A DNA stretch of 64,000 nt from UBA6022 sp049295575 (GCA_049295575.1 JBAQQX010000001.1:62001-126000); one strand, 5' to 3'; positions 7,598 to 17,254 are shown, counted from the first letter of the stretch. Notes: generated by a model from the letters alone, not told the origin. Program-made: numbers and translations.

Positions 7598-8664
7598 GAT
7601 GCACGCTCCTTTATGATTGCCGCCAAACTATCCTCGAGAGAATTGAACAGAGGGATATTTTCTTTTTTAAGAATCTCTGTTGCCGTCTCGTAGTTAGTGC
7701 CCGCAAGTCGAATATAAAGAGGTGGAAGGTTATCTATCTGTTGTCGTGCTGCGATAATAGCTTTAGCGATCTCATCACACCGAGTGATGCCAGCAAAGAT
7801 ATTAATGACAATAGCAGATATATTTGGATATTTTAAGATACGCTCAAAGGCTGCTAGGATACTGGCGGTCGAGGCACCGCCGCCAATGTCGAGGAAATTA
7901 GCTGGGGTAAGTCCGTGATCGGATACGGCATCTACGGTTGCCATGGCTAGGCCGGCGCCATTTGCAATGGTCGCAACGTCACCTGTTTCGTTTAGTGTCA
8001 CAAAGTTTACTTCCTGAGATTGTTCTTCAAATTGCCATTCGGAGTGTCGGAAGATTGCAGCGTCATCAAGTTCAATTTTCGCGTCGCCGCAAACGAGCGT
8101 ATCGGATGTCGTTAAGATAAGGGGGTTAATCTCAATTAATGTTGCATCATTTTTAATGAAGCAGGCGTAGAGTCGTTCGATTATGTCCTGTAAGGCGAAG
8201 CTTTGGTCTTCACGCTCGAAGTACTCGGCGAGTTGCTCGCCCGCTGAACTGGCGTTTTTGCCTGTTAGCTCGAGACGTAGAAAATCCGCTGTGTCATTTT
8301 CTTCAACTTCTAGTCCACCATTTTTATGGGCAACGAGCTCGATATAGCCGAGCGATCGGTTAATGGTTAGCGAAAGATAATATTCGTATTTGATATTAAG
8401 TTTTTCTTCGGCTAGTAGAGTTGACGGAAGAAAGCCTTTAATAGGTAGCTTTAGTAGGGTACTGATCGCATCGTTGAGTTTATTAGTAGATTCGATTACC
8501 TTAATTCCGCCGAGTTTGCCGCGTCCGCCAGTAGGGACTTGGGATTTTAAGACGACAGGAGTGGTGATTTTAGATATAGAATTCCTTGTGACGATTTGAG
8601 AAACGGGTGTAGGTATGCCCATCTCATGTAGGAGATTTTTAGCTTCGTACTCTAATAGCTTCAT
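7594..8664 (-). CDS. sucC: Succinate-CoA ligase, beta subunit
   Basis: A 356-residue ATP-grasp subunit, a little shorter than E. coli SucC (388). It starts MKLLEYEAKNLLHEMGIPTP; has the ATP-grasp region with LKSQVPTGGRGKLGGIK, LIEINPL and the C-terminal GGGAST and NIFAGITRCDEIAKAI (CoA-ligase domain, substrate loop). It forms a two-gene operon with sucD, transcribed from a TATACT eight bases before the ATG. The upstream 104-nt gap is a divergent promoter region shared with the ABC exporter genes. Confidence 0.94.
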   Translation of the reverse strand: MKLLEYEAKNLLHEMGIPTPVSQIVTRNSISKITTPVVLKSQVPTGGRGKLGGIKVIESTNKLNDAISTLLKLPIKGFLPSTLLAEEKLNIKYEYYLSLTINRSLGYIELVAHKNGGLEVEENDTADFLRLELTGKNASSAGEQLAEYFEREDQSFALQDIIERLYACFIKNDATLIEINPLILTTSDTLVCGDAKIELDDAAIFRHSEWQFEEQSQEVNFVTLNETGDVATIANGAGLAMATVDAVSDHGLTPANFLDIGGGASTASILAAFERILKYPNISAIVINIFAGITRCDEIAKAIIAARQQIDNLPPLYIRLAGTNYETATEILKKENIPLFNSLEDSLAAIIKERAS

Positions 8665-8672
8665 ATATTTTT

Positions 8673-8678
8673 AGTATA
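8673..8678 (-). promoter_or_regulatory. -10 element of sucCD (TATACT)
   Basis: TATACT on the minus strand, 8 nt before the sucC ATG. Confidence 0.55.
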
Positions 8679-8750
8679 ACAATAAACAGATTACTATTTG
8701 ATTAACGTGCATGAATAGAGACTACGTGCTAAGCGTGGCATGTTTTCTGG

Positions 8751-8756
8751 TATAAT
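8751..8756 (+). promoter_or_regulatory. -10 element of the ABC exporter operon (TATAAT)
   Basis: TGGTATAAT, an extended -10 (TGn-TATAAT), 12 nt before the ATG at 8769. Confidence 0.6.
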
Positions 8757-8768
8757 TGAGACTATTGT

Positions 8769-9587
8769 ATGAAATCTCAAATTACTCAAAAATACCGCTA
8801 TTCACTAATTTTGTTAAAAGAATTGGTAATTACAGAATTTAAACTTCGATATCAGGGGTCTGTGCTTGGCTATCTGTGGTCATTGCTGCGACCATTGTTC
8901 TTATTTATTATTATGTACTTTGTATTTGTATACTTTCTGAGAATTGGTGGTGATATTCCTCATTGGCCAATAGCCCTCCTGCTGGGTATAGTCCTTTGGA
9001 ATTTCTTTGCTGAGGTGACGAACAATGGTGTTACTTCAATTGTTAACAGAGGTGATATTATACGAAAGATAAATTTTCCGAAGTATGTCATTGTTATAGC
9101 CGGAACCATATCCGCATTTATTAATCTGCTCCTTAATTTAGTTGTTATTGCGATATTTATGGCAGTGAGTAGTGTGCCTCTTACGTGGCTTGCTATGCTA
9201 TCTCCTATCTATATAGTGGAGATTTTTACTTTTGCACTTGGTATAGCTTTTATCCTCAGCACAATATTCGTAAGAATTCGTGACATAAATTATATATGGG
9301 AGGTCATCATGCAGGGACTCTTCTATGCTTCGGCTGTTATTTACCCTATTGCAATGGTGATTGAAAAAAGTGAGTTAGCGGCAAAGGTGTTGCTTTTAAA
9401 CCCTGTGGCGCAGGCAATTCAAGATCTTCGGTACGTACTTATTAATCAGGATCATACGCCAACGCTCTCGTCTCTTACGGGGAGTTGGTATGTGTCTCTA
9501 ATTCCTATTATATTAGTTATCGCTACGTTTATTTTTGGTGCCCTTTATTTTAAAAAGAAATCGCCAGGATTTGCGGAGAATGTGTAA
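8769..9587 (+). CDS. Polysaccharide ABC transporter permease (Wzm-like)
   Basis: A 272-residue ABC-2 type permease with about six membrane helices. It starts with the amphipathic segment typical of Wzm/TagG (LVITEFKLRYQGSVLGYLWSLLRP), and has the family pattern I-x-x-G-D-I-I-R-K-I-N-F-P-K-Y before the third helix. It exports a lipid-linked polysaccharide through the membrane together with the ATPase whose start overlaps its stop by one base (TAATG). It heads the long plus-strand glycan cluster. Confidence 0.93.
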   Translation: MKSQITQKYRYSLILLKELVITEFKLRYQGSVLGYLWSLLRPLFLFIIMYFVFVYFLRIGGDIPHWPIALLLGIVLWNFFAEVTNNGVTSIVNRGDIIRKINFPKYVIVIAGTISAFINLLLNLVVIAIFMAVSSVPLTWLAMLSPIYIVEIFTFALGIAFILSTIFVRIRDINYIWEVIMQGLFYASAVIYPIAMVIEKSELAAKVLLLNPVAQAIQDLRYVLINQDHTPTLSSLTGSWYVSLIPIILVIATFIFGALYFKKKSPGFAENV

Positions 9588-10786
9588 TGGCAAAAGATAA
9601 AGACGAAGTAGCTGTTAGTGTTGATCATGTTACGAAAGACTTCGTGCTTTCTCATGAGGGTTTAAGTTCTATAAAGTCAGGCATGGTGAATATACTGAAG
9701 AAAAAAAAAGTTGAGACAGAGGTGTATCATGCCCTTAGGGGTGTGTCCTTTGATATAAAAAAAGGTGAATTCTTTGGTATAGTTGGCCGTAATGGTAGTG
9801 GCAAAAGTACATTACTTAAGATTATTGCTGAGATATATCGTCCGACTTCGGGATCGGTTGAAATTAAGGGGCGGCTCGTTCCTTTTATTGAGTTAGGTGT
9901 AGGCTTTAATCCTGAGTTGACTGGTCGGGAGAATGTGTACCTCAATGGTGCACTTCTCGGCTTCTCGCAAAAAGAGATGGAAGCAATGTATGATGATATC
10001 GTGAAGTTTGCAGAGCTTGAAGTTTTTATGGATCAAAAACTTAAAAATTATTCTAGCGGTATGCAGGTACGTCTTGCATTCTCTGTCGCTATTCAAGCCG
10101 ATGCTGATATTCTACTTATTGATGAGGTACTTGCGGTTGGCGATGAAGCATTTCAGAGGAAATGTCTTGCTTATTTTGCAAAACTGAAAAAGAATAAGAA
10201 AACTGTTATTTTTGTAACACATTCAATGGAGGCTGTGCAGCAATTTTGTGACCGGGCAATTATGATTGAAAAAGGCAAGGTTGTGTCATCTGGTAACTCA
10301 GCTAAGGTATCTCAGGCGTACAGAGAAATGTTTATCGAAGAAGTTGTTCACAGTAAAGATACAAAAACAGAAAGTGAAGATGCTGTCGTAGATAACAATG
10401 CACAAATTCATGCTACAAGTCTACTTGATATTGACAATAATACGGTAAAATTTAAAGTCAATGTTACACCTTCGCGTGATATTGAAGATCCGATTGTCAT
10501 ATTTAAAATAAATAGAGACAATGGCGAGTTAGTTTACAGGTGGGCTTCAAACGAAAAAAAATTGAATGATATACACATAAAGAAGAACGAGAAGTTTCAA
10601 TTAGAGATTGAAGTAGATAATATCTTCCCAAATGGTGTTTTTGACGTTGAATTTGCAATGTTAAATCATGATAAAACTTTCAACTACCTATTCGCAAAAA
10701 ATATTACTAGCTTTGAAGTAATCAATAACGGTAGCTTTTCGGGTGATATATACTGGAAGCCTAAAGAAAAGTTTGAATTAAAATGA
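9587..10786 (+). CDS. Polysaccharide ABC transporter ATPase with Wzt-type tail
   Basis: A 399-residue ATPase. The nucleotide-binding domain (about 1-245) shows Walker A GRNGSGKST, Q/signature region YSSGMQVRLAFSVA, Walker B ILLIDEVLAVGD and the H-loop FVTHSM. Residues from about 260 form a Wzt C-terminal beta-sandwich domain, which in E. coli O8/O9a binds the end-cap of the polymer and so sets export specificity. Coupled to the permease by TAATG and to the next gene by a four-base overlap. Base use turns clearly more A/T-rich from here to about 13 kb, suggesting transfer of this glycan block. Confidence 0.93.
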   Translation: MAKDKDEVAVSVDHVTKDFVLSHEGLSSIKSGMVNILKKKKVETEVYHALRGVSFDIKKGEFFGIVGRNGSGKSTLLKIIAEIYRPTSGSVEIKGRLVPFIELGVGFNPELTGRENVYLNGALLGFSQKEMEAMYDDIVKFAELEVFMDQKLKNYSSGMQVRLAFSVAIQADADILLIDEVLAVGDEAFQRKCLAYFAKLKKNKKTVIFVTHSMEAVQQFCDRAIMIEKGKVVSSGNSAKVSQAYREMFIEEVVHSKDTKTESEDAVVDNNAQIHATSLLDIDNNTVKFKVNVTPSRDIEDPIVIFKINRDNGELVYRWASNEKKLNDIHIKKNEKFQLEIEVDNIFPNGVFDVEFAMLNHDKTFNYLFAKNITSFEVINNGSFSGDIYWKPKEKFELK

Positions 10787-11463
10787 AAATTGTTGCTGTA
10801 ACAAATTATAGATTTGATAAAGATTATCTTGAAGATTGGAAAGAAAATCTAAAACCTTTAGTGGATGATTACGTAATTGTCCACGACGAAGATGGCTTTT
10901 TTCATGTAGATGAAGGCGAAGCAAGAAAAAGACAGTATGAATTGGCTCGAAAAAAAGGAGCTGACTGGATTGTAGTCCTGGATATAGATGAACGCATTGA
11001 GAAACGCGCCGCAAAAAAAATACGTAAAATTATCAAATTACTTGAAAGAAAAGGGTCTCCACGGGCTGTTTTAAAGTTAAATTTTAAAGAGCTATATGAG
11101 CCAGGTAGATATCGGATAGATGGTTTATGGGGCAAGAAAGTACGAAATGCTATTTTTTCAGTAAAAGAAGACAATATATTCTCGGATGCTAGACTACATA
11201 CGCCTAGGGAACCTCAAAATGAAGATTTAATAGTTGTAAATACTGATCTTAATATTTATCATCTTAAGCACATACAGCCTGAGTTGAGAAAACACAGAAA
11301 GATGATCTATAATAAACTAGACCCAACTAATGAATTTCAAGCTATTGGGTATGACTATCTTGATGACGAAAATGGAATGATTCTAGAAAAAATTCCCATG
11401 GGAAGAAAGTATATTCCTAAATGTAAGAATTACGAAATTGACAAGCGTATTTTTGAGACTTAG
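10783..11463 (+). CDS. Putative GT2-type glycosyltransferase
   Basis: A 226-residue cytosolic protein. It resembles small GT2-like enzymes of LPS/capsule clusters: a Rossmann-like start MKIVAVTNYRFDKDYLEDW, then WIVVLDIDERIEK with a DxD-type metal/donor motif near residue 67. The first family strand motif (P-x-Y-N) is replaced by T-N-Y-R, so this is an unusual member. Overlaps the ATPase gene by four bases (ATGA). Likely adds or modifies a residue of the exported polymer; specificity unknown. Confidence 0.75.
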   Translation: MKIVAVTNYRFDKDYLEDWKENLKPLVDDYVIVHDEDGFFHVDEGEARKRQYELARKKGADWIVVLDIDERIEKRAAKKIRKIIKLLERKGSPRAVLKLNFKELYEPGRYRIDGLWGKKVRNAIFSVKEDNIFSDARLHTPREPQNEDLIVVNTDLNIYHLKHIQPELRKHRKMIYNKLDPTNEFQAIGYDYLDDENGMILEKIPMGRKYIPKCKNYEIDKRIFET

Positions 11464-11478
11464 ACGCAGAATATAGTA

Positions 11479-12696
11479 ATGAAAGACTTCAGCAATAAAA
11501 GAATACTAATAACTCAAAATGACATCTACTCAATTAATGGGTCAGCTGTTATAGTCCTGGAGCTCGCTCATTTTCTTAAAAATGCAAATGCTGAAGTTAC
11601 GGTTTATACCTACTTCAAACACGATCCACTCAAGAGTATATTTGAAGAGCATGGTATTTTTGTCACTGACTCAGATGATATGCTTTTACTCGATGATTTT
11701 GACTATATATGGGTGCACCAGCAGGTTCTACCACTGAGTATTATTCGAGGGCTCGAACGTATTCACGAAAAAAATAAGCCACCAGTCTTTATTTTTAATC
11801 ATATGTCTTCACTTGATTATATTGCTGATGAGTTTCCATATATTTGGGACTTAGAGAATAATCTAGCCTCACTGAGTCTGTTTAACTCCCCCGAAACTAA
11901 AGAAGCGCAAGAAGGTTTGTTATCTAATGATATATTGAAAATGTTGTATCAAAATCCTGCGCCAAAGTATTTTTCTGAACTTAAAAGATCAAATACTCAC
12001 GAAATAAAAAAAATACTTGTCATATCCAATCACCCGCCTCAGGAGATCGTTGATTTAAAAGAAAAATTTATCAAAAGCGACATTGAATTGGTGTTATTGG
12101 GAGAGAATCAAGACAAATATAGATTAATAGACTTGGACCTTATTGGGGAATACGATCTAGTAATTAGCATTGGCAAAACTGTTCAGAATTGCTTAGTTGC
12201 AAACATCCCTGTGTATGTGTACGATCATTTCGGCGGTCCAGGTTATTTGGATAATTTTAATATTAATCTTGCTGAGAATAAAAACTTTTCAGGTAGAGGA
12301 TTTGAGAAAAAAACAAGTGAAGAAATTTACTCTGATATCACAGATAACTACAGTGCAGCTACTGAATTTATGGAAGCAAATAACGAAATTTTTATCGAAA
12401 AATTCACTATAGATAATCTCATTGTCGATATACTTAAATGCGCAAAGAAAAAGACATTCCCCAAACTAGACAGTAGATATGTTACTTATCTAGTGTATTC
12501 ACATAACTATTCTCGTGAACATAGGATAGCTGCTAGGCAAAGGATGGTATATAAGCACGAACTAGATCAGGCGCGTACAGACTTGAGTGCTTGCTATAAA
12601 GAAAATAAAGATATTAAAAACTCAAAATCATACAAACTAGGTAATAAAATAGCCGCTCCAATGAGAAAAATAAAAAAAATTGGCGAATATATGTAA
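11479..12696 (+). CDS. Putative GT4-like glycosyltransferase, divergent
   Basis: A 405-residue protein. The N-terminus RILITQNDIYSINGSAVIVLELAHFL looks like the acceptor half of a GT-B enzyme (the G-S-x-x-x-x-x-E-L-A helix), and IKKILVISNHPPQEI starts a second Rossmann half. The usual donor-site E-F-G-x-x-x-x-E is not evident. The end, NSKSYKLGNKIAAPMRKIKK, is a tail often found on surface-glycan glycosyltransferases. Very A/T-rich codon use. It sits 15 nt after the preceding gene and one nucleotide before the next, so it is part of the same operon. Function by context only. Confidence 0.6.
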   Translation: MKDFSNKRILITQNDIYSINGSAVIVLELAHFLKNANAEVTVYTYFKHDPLKSIFEEHGIFVTDSDDMLLLDDFDYIWVHQQVLPLSIIRGLERIHEKNKPPVFIFNHMSSLDYIADEFPYIWDLENNLASLSLFNSPETKEAQEGLLSNDILKMLYQNPAPKYFSELKRSNTHEIKKILVISNHPPQEIVDLKEKFIKSDIELVLLGENQDKYRLIDLDLIGEYDLVISIGKTVQNCLVANIPVYVYDHFGGPGYLDNFNINLAENKNFSGRGFEKKTSEEIYSDITDNYSAATEFMEANNEIFIEKFTIDNLIVDILKCAKKKTFPKLDSRYVTYLVYSHNYSREHRIAARQRMVYKHELDQARTDLSACYKENKDIKNSKSYKLGNKIAAPMRKIKKIGEYM

Positions 12697-12697
12697 T

Positions 12698-13723
12698 ATG
12701 GATCGAATATCTATCATAGTTCCTGTGTATAACGTCCATCGGTACCTAGTTGATTGTATGGAGTCGCTAATTAACCAAACATATGCTGATATTGAAATTA
12801 TATTAGTTAACGACGGCTCAACAGATGACTCTGGCAAGATTTGCGATCAGTACGCAGAGAAATACGCTAATAAGATAAAAGTTTTACATAAACAAAACGA
12901 GGGCTTGAATTATGCCAGGCGGGATGGTTTTTTGGCATCAAGCGGAAACTATATTGTATTCGTAGATTCAGATGACGTAGTGGCGAGGCGGTTTATTGAG
13001 ATTCTCAAGAAGTTGCTCGACGAGTACTATGCCGATATTGCCGTGGGTGGATATTGTCAATTCGAAGATATAGGTATGTTGGATTTAAGTGAATCTAATA
13101 AGCCTAATGTGCATTTTGAAAAAAATAAAATCACTACATTAGGCTGGCTTATAGAAGGGGGAGCGCCTTGGAGCGAGTACACATATCTCATGACAGCATG
13201 GGGAAAGCTCTATAAAAGAGAAGTGATTGAGCGGATTGATTGGGATTTTTCTAATTATCGAGCGAACGAAGATGAGTTTTGGACGCTTCAGGTTTTTAAT
13301 AATACAAATAATGGTATTTTAATGATTGACTCTAGGTTGTATGGTTATCGACAGAACCAGCAGTCTATTACTCGAAAAAAATATGTAAACGAGTATGAGG
13401 GACGCCGTATGAATAAGTTTGAATTCATCGGTCATCTATACGAAAAATCATTAGCCTACCTTGGTTCTGATTTTTCTAAGCCATTAGTACACCGACTAGG
13501 ATTTAACACTGTTGACTTCATCGACATCTATACGGATAGACGAGATATGGACATAGAAAATATTATCAGTGCGCAAAGACTTTTAAGAAAGTACGGCAGT
13601 TTAATCTTGGAGAATCTGCCATCCGGCAGGATTGCAAATAAGATCAAACAGATGAAACAACTTAGTATTTTTGGATATATGCTCCGCAGGCGTACTAAGA
13701 AGATAGCTTTATTACTTAAGTAA
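12698..13723 (+). CDS. GT2-family glycosyltransferase
   Basis: A 341-residue GT-A enzyme: MDRISIIVPVYNVHRYLVDCMESL at the start, IILVNDGSTDDSG, the donor motif FVDSDD near residue 97, and an W-G-K-L-Y-K-R pattern common in capsule glycosyltransferases. The start at 12698 was chosen because the family motif begins there; an in-frame TTG at 12680 lies inside the preceding gene. Last gene of the Wzm-Wzt run; a 104-nt gap follows. Confidence 0.9.
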   Translation: MDRISIIVPVYNVHRYLVDCMESLINQTYADIEIILVNDGSTDDSGKICDQYAEKYANKIKVLHKQNEGLNYARRDGFLASSGNYIVFVDSDDVVARRFIEILKKLLDEYYADIAVGGYCQFEDIGMLDLSESNKPNVHFEKNKITTLGWLIEGGAPWSEYTYLMTAWGKLYKREVIERIDWDFSNYRANEDEFWTLQVFNNTNNGILMIDSRLYGYRQNQQSITRKKYVNEYEGRRMNKFEFIGHLYEKSLAYLGSDFSKPLVHRLGFNTVDFIDIYTDRRDMDIENIISAQRLLRKYGSLILENLPSGRIANKIKQMKQLSIFGYMLRRRTKKIALLLK

Positions 13724-13813
13724 GAATTATCAACAAGGTTTTTAGCTAGTTAGGGTCGCTTATTGTGTCTAAAATCAAATAGGGAACAGGGAAGCTTTAT
13801 AGTTATTCTGTAG

Positions 13814-13819
13814 TATAAT
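13814..13819 (+). promoter_or_regulatory. -10 element of a GT4 gene (TATAAT)
   Basis: TATAAT 8 nt before the ATG at 13828; starts a new transcription unit within the glycan cluster. Confidence 0.6.
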
Positions 13820-13827
13820 ATTCTTAT

Positions 13828-15018
13828 ATGCAACTAAAAATCCCTCACATCCAAGTAGATGCTTTCCCTTTGGTTGATAGTCATTTTAGTGGCGTCGGTC
13901 ACTATACGCTTGGCATTGTTCAAGGTTTTGATGAGTTGGCAGGCGAAGGAAAATTAACATACTCATTGATCGTACCTAAGCATTGGACAGGGCGACTTTC
14001 CAAGTATAATTTTGAACACACAAAGTCGGTTATTGCGAACCCTGTTCCTAATCGTATAATACGCGGTTTTATGAAGTATCATCTTAAAGTGCCGCTCGAT
14101 CTTTTCCTTGGTCGAGGTACTTACTATTTTCCATCATTTTTAGCATGGCCTCTTTGGTTCAACAAGTCTTCCGTCGTAGTGCATGACGTAACCTATCTTG
14201 CTGTCCCTGAATGTGTCGACAAGGGAAACAGAGACTATCTTGAACAAACGGTTCCTTTCTCACTTAAAAATGCGCAAAATATCATTGCCGTCTCGCAGTT
14301 TAGTAAAGATGAAATTGTTAAATATTACGGTACGGACCCTGAGTTGATTTCTGTAGCTCACCCATCCGTAGATAGACGTCATTTTTATCGACGTAGTGAA
14401 GAAGAGATCCATAAGGTAAAAGCAAAGTACGATATCTTTAGCGATAATTATATTCTTTCAGTTGGAAATGTAGAACCACGCAAGAATTATGGACGCCTAG
14501 TAGAGGCGTATACTCAGCTACCCAAGAGGATTACTGATAAATATCCGCTTGTAATTGTTGGTGCTGGCGGTTGGAATAACGCAGATGTAAAAATGCAAAT
14601 TCAAAAGGCAAAAGAGGATGGCTATCGTATTATCAATCCTAAACAATTTGTCGCCGACGAAGATATGCCAGCCCTATATAGTGGTGCTCAATTCTTTGCT
14701 TTTACTCCTATCTATGAAGGCTTTGGCATGTCGCCACTTGAAGCTTATGCGTGCGGTACGCCGGTGATCGCAAGTAATGTAGCTTCAGTGCCGGAGGCGG
14801 CCGGCAAGGCAGCTATCTATGTCGATCCGTATAGCGTAATTGATATCAAAGAGAAGCTTGAGACTATGGTTAAAAAGACAGAGGAAGACCGTTCGCAATT
14901 CGATAAGGCTATGAAGAAACACCTCGAATCACTTAGTTGGCGACCAAGTGCTGAAATTACCGCTGCCGCTCTGACAGGTCTGCCGCTTGAATATTTCCAA
15001 AAAAAAGGAGATAAATAG
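13828..15018 (+). CDS. GT4-family glycosyltransferase
   Basis: A 396-residue GT-B enzyme related to the WbaZ/MtfB mannosyltransferase-like group. Motifs: GVGHYTLGIVQGF near the start, VVHDVTYLAVPE (V-H-D-x-T), the hinge ILSVGNVEPRKNYGRLVEAY, and the donor site YEGFGMSPLEAYACGTPVIASNVASVPEAAG. The neighbouring GDP-mannose genes at 21-24 kb make a mannose donor plausible, but this is inference. The stop is one base before the next start, with a good ribosome site for that gene inside its 3' end. Confidence 0.92.
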   Translation: MQLKIPHIQVDAFPLVDSHFSGVGHYTLGIVQGFDELAGEGKLTYSLIVPKHWTGRLSKYNFEHTKSVIANPVPNRIIRGFMKYHLKVPLDLFLGRGTYYFPSFLAWPLWFNKSSVVVHDVTYLAVPECVDKGNRDYLEQTVPFSLKNAQNIIAVSQFSKDEIVKYYGTDPELISVAHPSVDRRHFYRRSEEEIHKVKAKYDIFSDNYILSVGNVEPRKNYGRLVEAYTQLPKRITDKYPLVIVGAGGWNNADVKMQIQKAKEDGYRIINPKQFVADEDMPALYSGAQFFAFTPIYEGFGMSPLEAYACGTPVIASNVASVPEAAGKAAIYVDPYSVIDIKEKLETMVKKTEEDRSQFDKAMKKHLESLSWRPSAEITAAALTGLPLEYFQKKGDK

Positions 15019-15019
15019 C

Positions 15020-16243
15020 ATGAATATAGGAATTGATCTTCGAGCACTTCAAACAGGTCACAAGTTTCGAGGAATAGGTGAAGTTGCGAAGCAGACAACG
15101 AATCGCATCCTTGAATTAGCTGCGCAAGATAATGATAACGATATTAATTTTCTTTTTTATGAGTATGAAGATGATGATCCGAAAACGTTACTCACCATTC
15201 CTAAATCAGTAAAGTATGAAGTGATCAAGCTTGGTGTTATGCCTGAAAATGACACATCTTCAACAAGAATAGATAAACTTTCCAGGAACTACAAACAACT
15301 TTACGGGTCACCGGTAAGAGATTCTTCCAGAAGTGATGTATTTCTTCAGTTTGATTATGCATTTGGTGTACCTAGAGACACTAAAACGGTACTTATTAAA
15401 CATGACCTTATCCCTTATGTATTTTGGAATAAATATTTCGAATCTGCATGGGTGCCTTTTAAAAATAAGGCAATACGAACAACGCTGCGAACCCTTTTTG
15501 CTAACCATAGATTTTTACGAATACTACGACGATCCCTTAAGGATGCACATGTAATATTGAGTGTGTCCGAGAGTACTAAAAAGGATATTCAAAAGTACTT
15601 CAATGTTCCGGATAAAAAGGCGAAGGTGGCTCGTCTGGGAGTTGCAATCAAGCCGAGTAAAACAAACCATAACGAAGCTCTCAATACGCTACCGACAAAA
15701 CCATACTTGTTGTTTGTTGGCGCAGGAGATGCACGCCGACGTGTTGATGATGCGGTTGCAGCGTTTAATAGTCTTAAGGCTGATGGGAATGATATTCAAC
15801 TTGTTCTTGTCGGCGAAAATTTTAAGGAACCAGAGAATATCCCTAATACTATCGTTCGGAGTGCCGTTCTGAGCTCATCGTATAAGAGCGATATTCTGAC
15901 ACTCGGATATGTTGACGATACAACTAAACAAAAGCTTTACAAAGGTGCCATCGCCTTTGTCTACCCGACAAAGTATGAGGGGTTTGGAATACCTGTTTTA
16001 GAATCCATGCTTCTCGAGTGTCCAATTATTACGTATAAAAACTCTTCAATACCAGAGGTCGGCGGGGATTATGCCATCTATGCCAAAGATTGGAATGATA
16101 TACGCGTTAAAGTAGAGGAGCTACTCAAACAGCCTCCAATGCAGCGAAGAAAATTGACTACCGCGGCTAAGAAGTATGCAGAGGGATTCACCTGGGATAA
16201 AACAGCACAAGTGATCTATCGAGAATTATTGAGTTGCAAATAG
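15020..16243 (+). CDS. GT4-family glycosyltransferase
   Basis: A 407-residue GT-B enzyme. It starts MNIGIDLRALQTGHKFRGIGEVA, has VLIKHDLIPYVFW, ILSVSESTKKDI, the hinge YLLFVGAGDARRR and the donor site YPTKYEGFGIPVLESMLLECPIITYKNSSIPEVGG. The start at 15020 has AAAGGAG 10 nt upstream; an earlier in-frame codon at 14987 lies within the previous gene. This internal gene thus uses a Shine-Dalgarno site while the first gene of the unit appears leaderless. Confidence 0.92.
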   Translation: MNIGIDLRALQTGHKFRGIGEVAKQTTNRILELAAQDNDNDINFLFYEYEDDDPKTLLTIPKSVKYEVIKLGVMPENDTSSTRIDKLSRNYKQLYGSPVRDSSRSDVFLQFDYAFGVPRDTKTVLIKHDLIPYVFWNKYFESAWVPFKNKAIRTTLRTLFANHRFLRILRRSLKDAHVILSVSESTKKDIQKYFNVPDKKAKVARLGVAIKPSKTNHNEALNTLPTKPYLLFVGAGDARRRVDDAVAAFNSLKADGNDIQLVLVGENFKEPENIPNTIVRSAVLSSSYKSDILTLGYVDDTTKQKLYKGAIAFVYPTKYEGFGIPVLESMLLECPIITYKNSSIPEVGGDYAIYAKDWNDIRVKVEELLKQPPMQRRKLTTAAKKYAEGFTWDKTAQVIYRELLSCK

Positions 16244-16245
16244 AG

Positions 16246-16251
16246 TATAAT
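16246..16251 (+). promoter_or_regulatory. -10 element of a GT2 gene (TATAAT)
   Basis: AGTATAAT directly after the preceding stop codon, 10 nt before the ATG at 16262. Confidence 0.5.
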
Positions 16252-16261
16252 CAAAGATACT

Positions 16262-17254
16262 ATGAATAGGCATAAGCAAGCACCAAAGATCGCTATTATT
16301 ACTCGAACCAAAGATCGGAACTTATTGCTAGAGCGGTCTATCAAGAGTGTACTATCTCAGACCTATAAAGATTATGTGCATGTAATATTAAATGACGGTG
16401 GAGATAAAGAAGAGCTACGGTCACTTTTGGATCAGTATCCCGACGATAAGCGGGTAGTTATTGATAATAAGCAATCCGTCGGTATTACTGTGGCTTTAAA
16501 TCAGGCCATAAGAGCAGTAGATAGTAAATATGTATCTATTTTAGATGATGATGATAGCTGGGCACCCGAACGACTCGAGATGGTTGTTGCTCATTTGGAG
16601 AGTTCAAAGAATCCTGGTGCAATCGTAATAATGGATCGAATTATCGAAAAAATAGAAGAGGGTAGCATAATAGAGGTGTCACGCAACCGATGGCTGGAAG
16701 GTGTCGAGACAGTTAGTTTATATAAACAGTGTTTAGATAACTATCTTTCAAATGGTGTTTTTAACTATACGCGAAAGGTCTATGAAGAGCTTGAGGGATA
16801 TGACGAAGCTCTTGATGTAGCAGAGGATTGGGACTTCGGTATTCGATATATGCTAAAATATGATGTTGATTTTATTAAGACCCCTGACGCGCTTATGTAC
16901 TACCATCATCGCCCGGATCAAAGTGGCCCTAGCGGAAACTCGGTTTTTGCGGGTATTGATAATCACAATAAAGCTTTGAATCTTCTGCAAAATAAATATT
17001 TACGCCAGGATATTATCTCTGGTGGTCTTGGTATTGGATATATTATGAACAATTTACGCTACGAACGTGATCGCGACCAAGTCCAGCATGAAAAGAATAT
17101 GGCTTTTGTTGTACGGCTCGAAGGCCATATTAATTTTGTAGCGGATGAACTTAAGCAGCACTCAAACATCGCGACGCGCGTTCTAGTAGATTCAATTAAC
17201 TCCAGACTCTTTAGACGTGTTATATTAAAGATTAAGAATTTTTTTAGTCAATAA
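16262..17254 (+). CDS. GT2-family glycosyltransferase
   Basis: A 330-residue GT-A enzyme: KIAIITRTKDRNLLLERSIKSVLSQTY, VILNDGGDKEEL, the donor motif SILDDDDSWAPERLE near residue 95, and AEDWDFGIRYMLKYDVDFIKTP, a typical GT2 acceptor-base region with E-D-W-D-F. Last gene of the plus-strand glycan cluster. Probably adds one sugar of the exported polymer; sugar unknown. Confidence 0.9.
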   Translation: MNRHKQAPKIAIITRTKDRNLLLERSIKSVLSQTYKDYVHVILNDGGDKEELRSLLDQYPDDKRVVIDNKQSVGITVALNQAIRAVDSKYVSILDDDDSWAPERLEMVVAHLESSKNPGAIVIMDRIIEKIEEGSIIEVSRNRWLEGVETVSLYKQCLDNYLSNGVFNYTRKVYEELEGYDEALDVAEDWDFGIRYMLKYDVDFIKTPDALMYYHHRPDQSGPSGNSVFAGIDNHNKALNLLQNKYLRQDIISGGLGIGYIMNNLRYERDRDQVQHEKNMAFVVRLEGHINFVADELKQHSNIATRVLVDSINSRLFRRVILKIKNFFSQ

